Below, one piece after another: positions 1-9,174 of a stretch of DNA of 64,000 bases. Numbering within the stretch: position 1 is the stretch's first letter; the number at the start of each line of letters is the position of its first letter. The notes under the pieces are model-generated. The model was not told the DNA's origin and searched no databases. It saw only the letters and a list, made by a program, of their open reading frames with translations. Both the position numbers and the translations under genes were made by a program. The DNA is from Amoebophrya sp. A120 (lineage: Eukaryota; Sar; Dinophyceae; Syndiniales; Amoebophryaceae): positions 2,895,151 to 2,959,150 of the forward strand of contig CAJINV010000007.1 of NCBI GenBank assembly GCA_905178155.1. Direction: 5' to 3'.

Positions 1-1081
1 CGAGAATGTTGCTTCGGACGACAATAGGCGGGACGGTCGCCGCCAACGATGGAGCTGCCTTGTCGGCCGGGGCAGCATAAAAGTTTACCTTTCCCGGCCA
101 TCTCCAAATCATACTCGTCAAAATGCGGCATACCGCGGCGTCACGCAGGTTGCTTGTAAGTAGTAGTCCGACAACATCGACTCGGGGACGCGAAAGGAGC
201 ACGGAGGGGCAGGGAAGTAAGTCCCCAAGCGCTTGGCCCACATTGGCAGCGAAGCGAACATCTGCGCGGAGGTCAGCAGCAGCAAACACTGTGCCAACTT
301 GCCATGTCATGCAGATTTGCACTGACAGGCACATTTGTAATGCGCATCTCCATGAGCGGAATTGCTAGTCGTGTTTTGGCATTTGTAATGCTGTAACCAG
401 GATAAGCAGATGGATTTGTGATGCGTTAGCCCATCCTAACCTGCACTACAGTACGGGCTTGTACTTGTGATGCATGAGTCCCGAAACTTCTACGTTTGTG
501 TTGCAAAATCCCCATCCTGACTCTGGTGTGGGTACGTTTTTACTCAGGATAGTCCCGGTCGGCCGCGTTCGCCGCGGTCCCCAAGGTATGGAAGCGTCAG
601 GTTTGAAATCGTCAAAGTTGAAATAATTTGTAATGCATAAAATGCATGACCCGCGGCACGTGTGTTGCAGAGCAGGCAAGTGCGGCCGATTGTAAGCCTG
701 TTTGGGGCTACAGCTCGAGCTGCTAAAGTAGCATGAGAGAAGCGCTCTTCTTTGCCTAAACAGCATGACAAACTGGATTTAGGGACCACCGAAATTTGTC
801 ATGCGCCACTTGGAAACTGGGTTCCAACTGGCATCCATTTTATGCATGACAAATTATCTCAACTTTGTCGATTTCAACTCTGACACATCCATACAAGGTC
901 GCGGTACCGTAGGCCGTGTAGATGTCCTCGGTCGGTTCCCCCGCGGCCCCAGCGGCCGGGCGGCTGCGCCGCCGCCGCAGCATGAAGGCCAAGCACAGGC
1001 ACAACAGCACCACCACGGCGCCGATCCCCACACCGCCCTGCCAATTGAAGCCGATCGAACCCTTGGCGTGGTCTGCTTCAC
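1..1081 (-). CDS. Single-pass membrane protein, 3' part (partial, uncertain model)
   Basis: The best exon is 894-1081, starting after an AG at 1082-1083. It reads an acidic stretch, then a hydrophobic helix of about 20 residues (GVGIGAVVVLLCLCLAFM), then RRRRSR and a short tail ending DIYTAYGTATL, as in a type I membrane protein with a basic stop-transfer sequence. It continues after a family B introner into a 35-nt exon (552-586) squeezed between two introners. A further open frame at about 1-225 continues in phase if the left introner ends at 226. No family is recognised. The first exon is not found, but should lie in 1082-1482. A possible second start (MPHFDEYDLEMAG at about 125) makes the region below 125 ambiguous: it may be another gene or another introner edge. 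Confidence 0.4.
221..556. mobile_element. Introner, family S (left end degenerate)
   Basis: The right end is TACTCAGGATA at 541-551, followed by GTCCC (552-556). GTCCC also occurs at 221-225, and using it as the other repeat keeps the reading frame, but the TIR is not recognisable there. The interior is an inverted copy of the family S element at 1540-1909. Confidence 0.5.
587..893. mobile_element. Introner, family B, 307 bp
   Basis: Ends TATGGAAGCGTCAG...CTGACACATCCATA, with direct repeats CAAGG at 582-586 and 894-898. It interrupts the membrane-protein gene, and removing it plus one repeat joins GCGACCTTG to GGGACC in frame. Confidence 0.85.
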
Positions 1082-1482
1082 CTGGTGCACGTTGAAGTTT
1101 TGTTCAACAATTTCATGAATACATGGAGCGAATGATGATTAAAGCACGCGGTTGTCCGTCGGTGGAACCAAAAAAAGAAACCGTGGCCAATATGCATACG
1201 CAAACGAGGCGCATCTGGATTTTCTGGTTGGATGTGGGTATAGATCTGATATCTTATTCTTAGATAGAATGGATAAAGGCAAATATACCCGCAGCGGACA
1301 AGTTGCCGTGGTTGTCGTTCAGGAAGGCGTCGGTGCTATTACCTGCATTTGGTGGTAGATAAGTACATTTTATTAAATAAGTCGTAGTTCGTGATCCGCG
1401 CGGTGGTTCACACAAATATCTGTCATGCTCATGCGAGAGAAGAGGAAGACGAAGCCATTATCATTAAATCAAATACTTATGA
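1082..1482. other. Gap between two minus-strand genes
   Basis: Contains the 3' flank of the acidic repeat gene and must hold the unidentified 5' end of the membrane-protein gene. I see no convincing exon, RNA gene or repeat here. Confidence 0.5.
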
Positions 1483-4400
1483 CTAATTACCGTGGGGCAG
1501 CAACGCCTTGACCGCATCGACATCGGCTTTCTTGCGGATGATCCTGAGTAAAAACGTACCCACACCAGAGTCAGGATGGAGATTTTGCAACACAAACCTA
1601 GGAGTTTTGTGAGTCACGCATGACATAAACAGACTGTGCTACTGCGGGAATGGCATTGTGTTTCGGGTGAGTTGATCAACCCAAAGACGCCGCCACCCCG
1701 GTTGACACGCATGACAAGTTGCACTCTGCAGTGTAGTGCAGGTTAGCAAGTGCAGCCGCATCACAGATTCATCTGCTCATCCTTTTTACACCATCAAAAA
1801 TTCCAAAACACGATTGGAAATGGCTCTCATGGGGATGCGCATTACAAGTCTTCCTGTCTTTGCAAATCTGCATTACAACTCTGGTGTGGGGACGTTTTTA
1901 CTCAGGATACGGATGATCCCGTCATCGTCCAGGCACTCGTCAGAGTCGAGCTCACGGTCGCTATGGGGGTGTCAGGATCGAAAACGACAAAATCAAAAAA
2001 TTTGTAATGCATAAAATGTAGGGCACGTAAGGCCTGCGTTGGAGAGCAGGCAAATGGTAACGATTGCCAGGCTGTTTAGGGGAAGAGGATGTGCTGCCAG
2101 AGTACCATGACAGGAGCAATCTTCTTTGCCCAAGCACCATGACAGGCTGGATTTTGGCACTCCCGAAATTTGTCATGCGCCACTTGGACACTGAGGCTCC
2201 AACTGGTATCGATTTTATGCATCACAAACTATTTCGATTTTGTTGATTTCGATCCTGACAGTTCCATAGTCGCCCTCGCGCCCGTAACTCGCCATAGTAG
2301 AAGTAGTCGTGGTGGTGGTCGCGATGGTTTCTATGCATTACAAAAGCAAGGTCGTAGTCGTACTAGCACCACACCAGTACCAGCACATTTTGCATAAAAG
2401 TAATTTTTCCAAGTAGATGCAAAAGGCAACTTGTCACGCCAAAAGCAGCATCACATGCATGTTTCTTTGTGGTCATCACTTCGAGTACGATACTTTTGCC
2501 CCCGATAGTTCCGGTGACACTCTTGTTTTCGTCCAACAACGCATGGACGTCGTATGCATTGCAAATGTGTCTACTGGCTCTGGAAGGACGCAAGCTTGTG
2601 ATGTAGCTAGGCCTTGATTGATACAAAAAATCGTCTTGCGCAACCAGCATAACCGTGTCACTTTTTGCGGCCCCCCAAAGAAAAAGCATGGATTTCTTAG
2701 GGCTTGCACGACAGACCTTCTGTGTGATGCAAAGACGGCATGACAAAACTCTGCAATCTTCCGCTTCCAGACCCACACACATTTGCACTTGGTACGTCGG
2801 AAATCTTGCGGATAATCCCATCGTCATCCAGGCACTCGTCGTCCTCCAGTTCGCGTTCACCCTTCTCACCGTAACTCGTATCAAAAGCAAATATGTCTGG
2901 GCCTGGAAGACTGCGAGATTTGCTATGCTAGTCTGGCATAACACTGAGCTCTGTGTTGCGTGGCCAGCAAGAGCTCATCTGGCGTCATGCAAAAACGCTG
3001 TAACTCGTGCGAAATACGTAACACAAAGCCACGGAAACATTTGTCATGCTTGGCGATGCATTACAGTCATGTGCTTTCTGTTTCTATTCACTGACATGCA
3101 TCACAAGTTTCCAGACCCAGACATATTTGAAGTGGATAACTCGGCAAGTCGGAGTATTTAGTCGCGTTCTTCGCCAGGACCGTATCCTCGGACGCAAGAT
3201 CGTCGGAGGAGCCGCCGTATGCATTGCAAATGTGGTTGGGTCTGGATCTGTGATGCGAAATTTGAAGAACAGCGAGATCTGAAATGCATGAATACCAATA
3301 ATAGCCGCGTCCGCGGGGGTACTGAGGTCATGGCGGTTTTTTTGTCTTCATGCCAAAAAATGGCACGACTTCTCTGCCCACCATGCCATCGTGAGTAATG
3401 TTACGCACGACGGCACGGCGGTCGCTAAAAATGTCGGTCCAGAACAGGCCGCCACTTGGTTTCGAATCGAAAAACCTTCCCCGCATGCTATGGCCCCGCA
3501 AGGGCCCCCGCAAGGGTCGGCCCCTTGGGAGCCCCAAATCGGGCCCATAGCATGCGGATTGGCTTTTTCTTTTTGGCGGACTTTGTTTTTTTGTTTTCTT
3601 TTTGGCAAAATGCCGCATCTCCTGGCCTTCAGTCCGCCTCTGAAGTGGCGGATTTTGGTGGCCTCTTTTGCGAGGCCCGAATGTGGGCCAAAATGAGGCC
3701 CATACTATGCGGATTCGCTGTTTTTTTCGGAGTGCTGCTTTTTGGGCGCCCCCTTTTGGGCGCCCCAAATCGCCAGAAACTAAGGCGGTGGGCGCCTGAG
3801 AAGGGCGCCTCTTTTGCCGGCTCCCCTGCGTCGTTTTATCAAGCGGGAATCGATAGCTTTCGACCGGGCTTGTTTGATGGCAAAGCCCCGGCCGCTTGAT
3901 AATTGAAAATTTTTTATATCCAAAAACACTTCCGCCCGCTTAGTAACTGCCGGTCGTTTTGCGTGCTGCATGTCAAAAAAACCGCTAGGATAGAACGTTC
4001 GTGACCTCACTACATACGATGGGCCAGATTATTTGTCGTGCTGGAAACCAGTTTGTCATGCAAAAAGCGGTCGAACCTACTAGAACTCGCAAAAATACCA
4101 AGCGAAAATAAACTTGTCATGCGTAGACGCCACACAAAACATCATCGGTCGGCCATGCATACTCAGCAAGAAAAATTCGTTGCGTCTCTCCAGGAGACCC
4201 AGACTACACATTTGCAATTCATACGCCGCAGGAGCCCCCCGACAGCGACCCGAAACTGTTCTTCGCGGTCGTGGTGGTGGTGGTCGTGGTGTCAAGTGCG
4301 GCCGCTTCCGCCGCCTCGTTGTCCCGCAGCAGCTTCGCGGCGTTGTAAGCGTCTTTCTTCTGGATGATCCCGTCCTCATCGAGGCATTCGTCGGAGTCCA

Positions 4401-4950
4401 GTTCACGATCTTATTGTGGGGAAAAATCCCCCTCCCCATGTTGAAAAAGCATTTGCCTGAAAATTTGTGACGCAGATCTGAGACCACCAATCCTGTCTGT
4501 CTCGCAAAGAGGCAAACTCAGAAAGTCCGCCGCGCTTCTATGTGGGCGATTTGTGACGCTGTAAGAACGCCTACAGAGCAGACGTCTGCCATGCGAGGCG
4601 CCTACACCAAAAGGCCCCTACAGCCTAGGCTTGCAATCTGCGCGCAGTCCTCTACTGCAAGACAAATCTGATTTGTGTACACAATAAATGATCCCGCATC
4701 ACAAATTTCCGTTTTGATATGGGGAGGGGGCATTTTTCATTTTGATAGATCTCCCTCGAACTCCACATCGTGGTCTGTTTTCTTTTTGAGGCGCAGCGGA
4801 TCCACGGGCTTCACGTCCCCGGCCGTGAAGAAGTCGGTCACGTCCCGCGACTTCCCCATGCTCCCGTCATCCCCCACCGGCTCATCCGTGTGTTCCAGGT
4901 GGTGGCTCACGTCACCCTGCGCGTCCACCTCGTGCGAGGCGAGACCTATG
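1483..4950 (-). CDS. Acidic three-repeat protein carrying seven introners (5' end unresolved)
   Basis: Exons read leftwards are 4748-4950, 4224-4411, 3139-3217, 2795-2878, 2508-2552, 2269-2331, 1910-1961 and 1483-1539, each separated from the next by a TIR introner. Removing element plus one 5-bp repeat leaves one open frame ending AVKALLPHGN and TAG. The protein carries three copies of a unit of the form RELDSDECLDDDGIIRK. The core CLD(D/E)DGII resembles an EF-hand loop with Cys in place of the first Asp and no Glu at position 12, so calcium binding is doubtful. Between copies lie Ala- and Thr-rich linkers. No family is recognised. The 5' exon probably follows the acceptor CCACAG at 4951-4956, though a second AG near 5010 is possible. 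No start codon is identified. Confidence 0.6.
1540..1909. mobile_element. Introner, family S, 370 bp
   Basis: Ends GATCCTGAGTAAAAACG...CGTTTTTACTCAGGATA, with direct repeats CGGAT at 1535-1539 and 1910-1914. It lies in the last intron of the acidic repeat gene. The first base of the left TIR differs from the family consensus. Confidence 0.85.
1962..2268. mobile_element. Introner, family B, 307 bp
   Basis: Ends TATGGGGGTGTCAGGATCG...CGATCCTGACAGTTCCATA, with direct repeats GTCGC at 1957-1961 and 2269-2273. It has the same length and orientation as the copy at 587-893. Confidence 0.9.
2332..2507. mobile_element. Introner, diverged small copy, 176 bp
   Basis: Starts TATGCATTACAAAAGC and ends GCCCCCGATA, flanked by GTTTC (2327-2331) and GTTCC (2508-2512), one mismatch. 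Removal joins ...SVTGT to IATTTTTT in frame. The TIRs are weak. Confidence 0.65.
2553..2794. mobile_element. Introner, family A, 242 bp
   Basis: Ends TATGCATTGCAAATGTG...CACACATTTGCACTTGGTA, with direct repeats CGTCG at 2548-2552 and 2795-2799. The CTGG/CCAGACCCA arm typical of family A is present. Confidence 0.85.
2879..3138. mobile_element. Introner, family A, 260 bp
   Basis: Ends TATCAAAAGCAAATATG...CATATTTGAAGTGGATA, including TGTCTGGGCCTGG and its complement CCAGACCCAGACA. Direct repeats are ACTCG at 2874-2878 and 3139-3143. Confidence 0.9.
3218..4223. mobile_element. Composite family A introner, 1006 bp, with a nested TIR insert
   Basis: The outer ends are TATGCATTGCAAATGTGG...CACATTTGCAATTCATA, with direct repeats CGCCG at 3213-3217 and 4224-4228. 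Family A elements here are usually about 240-270 bp. The excess is largely an inner block with its own inverted ends (see 3333-3985). The whole kilobase must be removed to join ...GGSCG to GSSDDL in frame. Confidence 0.8.
3333..3985. mobile_element. Inner TIR element nested in the 3218-4223 introner
   Basis: Begins GCGGTTTTTTTGTCTTCATG and ends CATGTCAAAAAAACCGC, imperfect inverted repeats about 17 bp long. The interior is GC-rich, with palindromic blocks such as GCATGCTATGGCCC / GGGCCCATAGCATGC and several GGGCGCC units. It has only short shadow ORFs and no recognisable transposase. Confidence 0.55.
4412..4747. mobile_element. Introner, family D, 336 bp
   Basis: Left end TATTGTGGGGAAAAATCCCC, right end GGGGGCATTTTTCATTTTGATA within its arms. 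Direct repeats are GATCT at 4407-4411 and 4748-4752. It is in the opposite orientation to the family D copy at 9901-10223. Confidence 0.85.
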
Positions 4951-4955
4951 CTGTG

Positions 4956-6043
4956 GAAAAAACTTTTGCACACATTCAAATCGAAATCCTTGGAAGTTGC
5001 CGAAGGTGAAGCTATAATAATTATATTTATATCATATGCCTTGTTGTTGTTCATCGCCTTTGCGGTGCAGTAGATGCAAATTAAAGAATTGTAGCCGCGT
5101 TGTTGAAGAAGTTTTTGCCGAAAGCGCAGTCGGTCGAGCGTAACAAACGCAGTGGCATAATTCTTCTTGCACGGGAGCCTGCGAAGGCGAACCAACTACA
5201 CTGTTCGAAAATGCATCTCCTTGGAAGGCGCATCAAGCAATGTCTGCTTCGCTCTACTTGCAACTGCAACTGCAACTTCAACGAGTCAAAAGAGAGAAAG
5301 CTTTTTTCCACCGGATAACGTCATCACTGTGGCGCTCAAGAACATGGGCCTTCTGTTGCATCCTCATGTTTTCTTAGCCTAGTTGTACTAGTAGAGGCAC
5401 AACTTTTACTAGCGCGATGGAAAAAAGTGACAAACAAGAAACAACTTTCAGAGCGCCCAAATGAGAGCTGCTATCTTTGCTAAAGCAGGGCATTATTTCG
5501 TATATTCTTTTTGTAAGTGTAAGATCAGTAGAAAGAAAAGAAAGTGGTCTGTTGTACAACGACAAGCCCAACGTCGAGTTTATTTTTCGAGTTCCTTGCG
5601 ATGACGATTCACGACGACGATTCTTTGGTGATAGCGAGCTGTTTCCCCTTATTCACGATAAAAACCGAAGGCAAGTTCACGACATGAGACGATGCATTTT
5701 TCCTATTTGTGGCAAAAGATCTTCACAGACTTTTATTTACGATGTGCGTACTTATTGACCATGCACGTTCTGTCACTGTCTTCATTACTTTTACGAAACT
5801 CTACTGGAGAACACAGAAAGCCCGCCAGTCACTCATGTTCCGATGTAAGAGGCTTCTCGGCGCAGGAGGGCAGTACTCAGAAGTTCCTGGTTATTTTATC
5901 ATGAGTCAGAGAGTCGCTTTTTGTAATAGAATTCAGGTTTCTAATAGAAGAAGACGAAAGCTTAGCTAGCGCCAACGATTGTAGAAGTTGCCCGTATACG
6001 TATTGTTCATTCGCTTGCTAAATACACGACACACATTTTCTCT
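4956..6043. other. Gap between the acidic repeat gene and the RS/RD-rich gene
   Basis: AT-rich sequence that must include the 5' exons of the acidic repeat gene and the 3' flank of the RS/RD-rich gene. Short ORFs on both strands do not look like protein. Nothing else is recognised. Confidence 0.5.
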
Positions 6044-8014
6044 TCAGTTTGCGAAGAAAAACGCTGTGTGTCGCTGTTGCGTCCACAGCCTGGGTGGGTG
6101 CTGCGGGGTCCCGCCGTAGGCCTCGCAGAATTCTTCCAAGCTGTACATGTTGTCGTCTGCCGGGTCGACTCTTCGCTCCACCTTCTTGCCCCCCTTTTTT
6201 TTGTCGTCGTCCGAGTCGTTTTCGTTTCCGTCTTCGTCCTCGCTGGAGGAACTCGGCAGGTTCGCTCGCTCCTCTTCGGCCCGCAGCTTCGCGAGTTTTT
6301 TCTCGATCAGCTCTTGCTTTCTCTTCTCCTCCCGCTCCTTCTCCCGCTTCTGGATGCGCTCTTCCAGGGTCTCTTTTTCTACTTCCGAGCCGCGGGACCG
6401 GCTGTCATTTTTACGGCCGCCGCGAGCAGCGGCTCCGGCTGGCGGCGCTTTGTCGTGTTTATAATTCGCTGGCCGACCGCGCGAGTCCTCGTTGTTCCTG
6501 CGGCCTCTCGTGCGATCCTCGTTGTACGAGGCCCTGTTCGCAGCTCGGCCACGAGAATCCTCCTTCTTGCTCTTTCGAGAGTTGTAGTAGTTGTTCTCTC
6601 CTCGTCTCGCTGCGGGGGACCGCGAACGAGAATCATTCCGGGTTGTTCCACGGTTTGTGGTTGCAGCTTTGTCCCTAGTAGTTGTACCTCTCCCACCGCT
6701 GCGATTTCTACTGTCGTTTGTTTTCTTTTGCTCCTTGCGACGATCCCGGCTGCGGTCTCGGTCCCTAGTCGTCTTTTTCTTCTCCTCCTCCTTCTCCTCC
6801 TTTTTGGGGCGAATCCGGAATTTGCTGTAGTGGTCGTCCAAGGGGTGCTTCGCCGCCAGCATGCGTTTCGCCCGTTCCTCCGCCTCCTTTTGTTTCTTCG
6901 CATCGACGAGCGGTTTTTGCAGGTCCTCGTCACTGTCAGAGGGCAACCCTCTTGCTCGCCGCTCCTTCCGGATCAACCACTTGGGCTTGTCAGAGCCCTG
7001 GGGTTGCCCAAACGTATTCGGCTCGTCTTCTTCGGACGAAATCAGGTTGACGACCTGTTTTTTTTTTGTTTATTTTCGCTTCATAAGTACAAGCTGAACC
7101 CATAGTTGATTAGTTTGTACATCCAAGGTAGTTCGTGCACTTCAGGTATGGTGATTCGCTACGACAGGAAGGATTATCATCGTAGGAAGGTCATGCGCAC
7201 GACCACGCCGGTGGTATAAACCAACTAATCCCAGGAAAGAAAGCCTCTACACGAAATCAAAGCGGAGCAGGAAAAGGAAAACCAAGCGACAAAAAGTAAA
7301 CAAAAACAAAATTATACCGCATGCTCCTTGTGTATCCTGAATTTGTTGGACTGCAGAAATTTTTGCTGGTTGTAAGTGAAGTATCCTAAATTGTTCGGGT
7401 CCTGCAGCAGCTCGAACGCCTTCTTTGACTGCGCAAAGTGCCAATCGTCGCCGAAGGTCGGCGCGGCGAGGATTTCGTACACGCGGAAAATGTGCTGGTG
7501 GGTAAATCGCCCGTCCTCCATAGCCTGGAACGCTTTCTGGAGCCAGGAGAGCTTACCTGCATAATTATGCGCATTTCATCAGAGGCTACGAATAAACGAA
7601 GACAATCTTACGTAAAAACAACATGTAAAGTACGATGGATATTGTTGTTCATGCTCGTCATCGTCTTCCATCGAAACATGAATATCACTATCACATCGAG
7701 AACTGTACAAATTTGTACTATATTGAAAAATAAAATCCCAAAGGGAAGTTTGAGTAGAGCACTGTAGCAAGGCGAACTGAGCACTGTGCTATACCTTTCG
7801 CCTTCTTTCGGAGGACCACATCGCTATCCAGTGTGACGTAGGCTTCCTCCTCGCGGTTCTTTTCGATCCCGGTCTTTTTTTTCTCCCGCATCACTTGCTC
7901 TTTGTTCAGCTTTTCCACCTGGTACTTCGCCTCCATCGTCAGCTTACCGTCCGCCCCGCGCTCCCACACGAGCTTCATGGCGTCGGTATCGTCCTCCAAT
8001 CGCGCGGCCGCCAT
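6044..8014 (-). CDS. RS/RD-rich nuclear-type protein (unknown function), 489 aa
   Basis: Three exons: 7795-8014, 7318-7556 and 6044-7054. The introns are GT-AG with donors GTATAG and GTATAA and acceptors ATGCAG and AAACAG; phases agree and the total is 1470 nt. It starts MAAARLEDDTDAMKLVWERG. The first 180 residues look folded and charged, including YEILAAPTFGDDWHFAQSKK. Then come a KEEEKEEEKKK stretch and an arginine-rich low-complexity region with repeated RDRDRSRDRR, SRSRG and SRGR motifs, as in splicing-associated proteins. It ends with an acidic segment and YSLEEFCEAYGGT, a motif I associate only loosely with other dinoflagellate proteins. No domain family is recognised. There are no introners in this gene. 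Confidence 0.75.
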
Positions 8015-9174
8015 TTTGTCCGGGGTACTGGCTTTTACTTCTTGTACCTCTGGTCCCGGGCTTGACCAAAATGAAACAGAGGATTGACTCCTGTAGTAGT
8101 CGTGTAGCTAGTTCGTGTGTGAAGATCAAGATTTATTCCTGAAGATGCGAATATTAAGCAACTCTTTATCTTTTCGAAGTAGTTACGCTTTTATATTCCA
8201 CTTATGAAGGGCCGAGTCGGTAGTTTCTTTACCTGTGTTGAAGATGTTGAGAAAATTTTGAAAAGCATGCGAATCCGAATTGTTCGCCATGTTACGATTA
8301 TTTCCTTGTTGCACTGTTCTTGCTTTGTCGCTCTATCAGTCTTGATTTAGGGACGAAGATGCTGGCATTTTTAATTTGTGAATACATGAAGCGCTTCTAC
8401 TGCAACGGGTTCATTTCAAGCGAATCGCCACCCCCGGCACAGCGCAAAACAATCAAAGATCAGCTTTTTCAAAAAAGAATGGCACCATGCGTGGTCGTGG
8501 AGATCCTTCTCAAGTCGTTGCCGTGATCTAGGAAAAGGCGAACAACGTCACAAATAAGGCGGCAAGAAACACAATGGCTTTCTGTTTCTGTCGATAATGT
8601 TTATTCGAGATGGTGCATGTTGTTGAATACAGGGAGGAGCGTTTGATCTACTAGTAGTAGTAGTAGTAGTGATTCCCAGCAAGGGGAGAGAACACTCGGC
8701 AAATATTCTACAAACAAAACATTTTGAAAAAAAAGCATGACTTTGTCTCGCTTCTGTCTACCGGCACGGCCACGGTGCATCTGAAAGTTGGATTTAGCAT
8801 TCTTCTTTTTTTTTTATATATGTTTGATAAATATTCTGCAACGTTCACGGCGTCGGCAATACTTCAAGAAATTTTACAAGAGGAAATTTTAGCACATTCA
8901 TACGTTAGTAATCGCAACAGAGGTTTCAATTGCGACTCATGCCTATCGTGAAGTGCATTGCATTGTGATTTTCGTTTACGGGAAACACGACCATTCCGGT
9001 TTTCATGTCTTTTATTTGGTGTAGATGTTGACAAATATTTGGAATCTTAACAGATTGATGAAGACAGGCTGCGTACTCGCACACGAAGAGTCTACAGCTG
9101 CCCTCCTACATACTACAAAATCTGTTCGCACTTTCCTCTCCCTATTCCGATCTCAGTCTCGACTTCGTCAGCAT
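8015..9174. other. Intergenic, with a short TAG microsatellite
   Basis: AT-rich, no convincing ORF. It holds a run of TAG triplets at about 8650-8670. It lies between the start of the RS/RD-rich gene and the end of the phosphatase gene. Confidence 0.6.

Noticed and set aside
3328-3768. A 146-codon minus ORF rich in Lys/Arg/Pro
   Set aside because: It lies wholly inside the composite introner and overlaps palindromic repeats; no start context, domain or continuation was found.
6068-7105. Long plus-strand ORFs opposite real genes (also 13234-13782, 16366-16932, 19630-20226, 30039-30803, 33819-34715)
   Set aside because: Antisense shadows of GC-biased minus-strand exons; residue composition is Arg/Val/Ser-rich without any domain, while the minus strand gives recognised proteins or phase-consistent exon sets.
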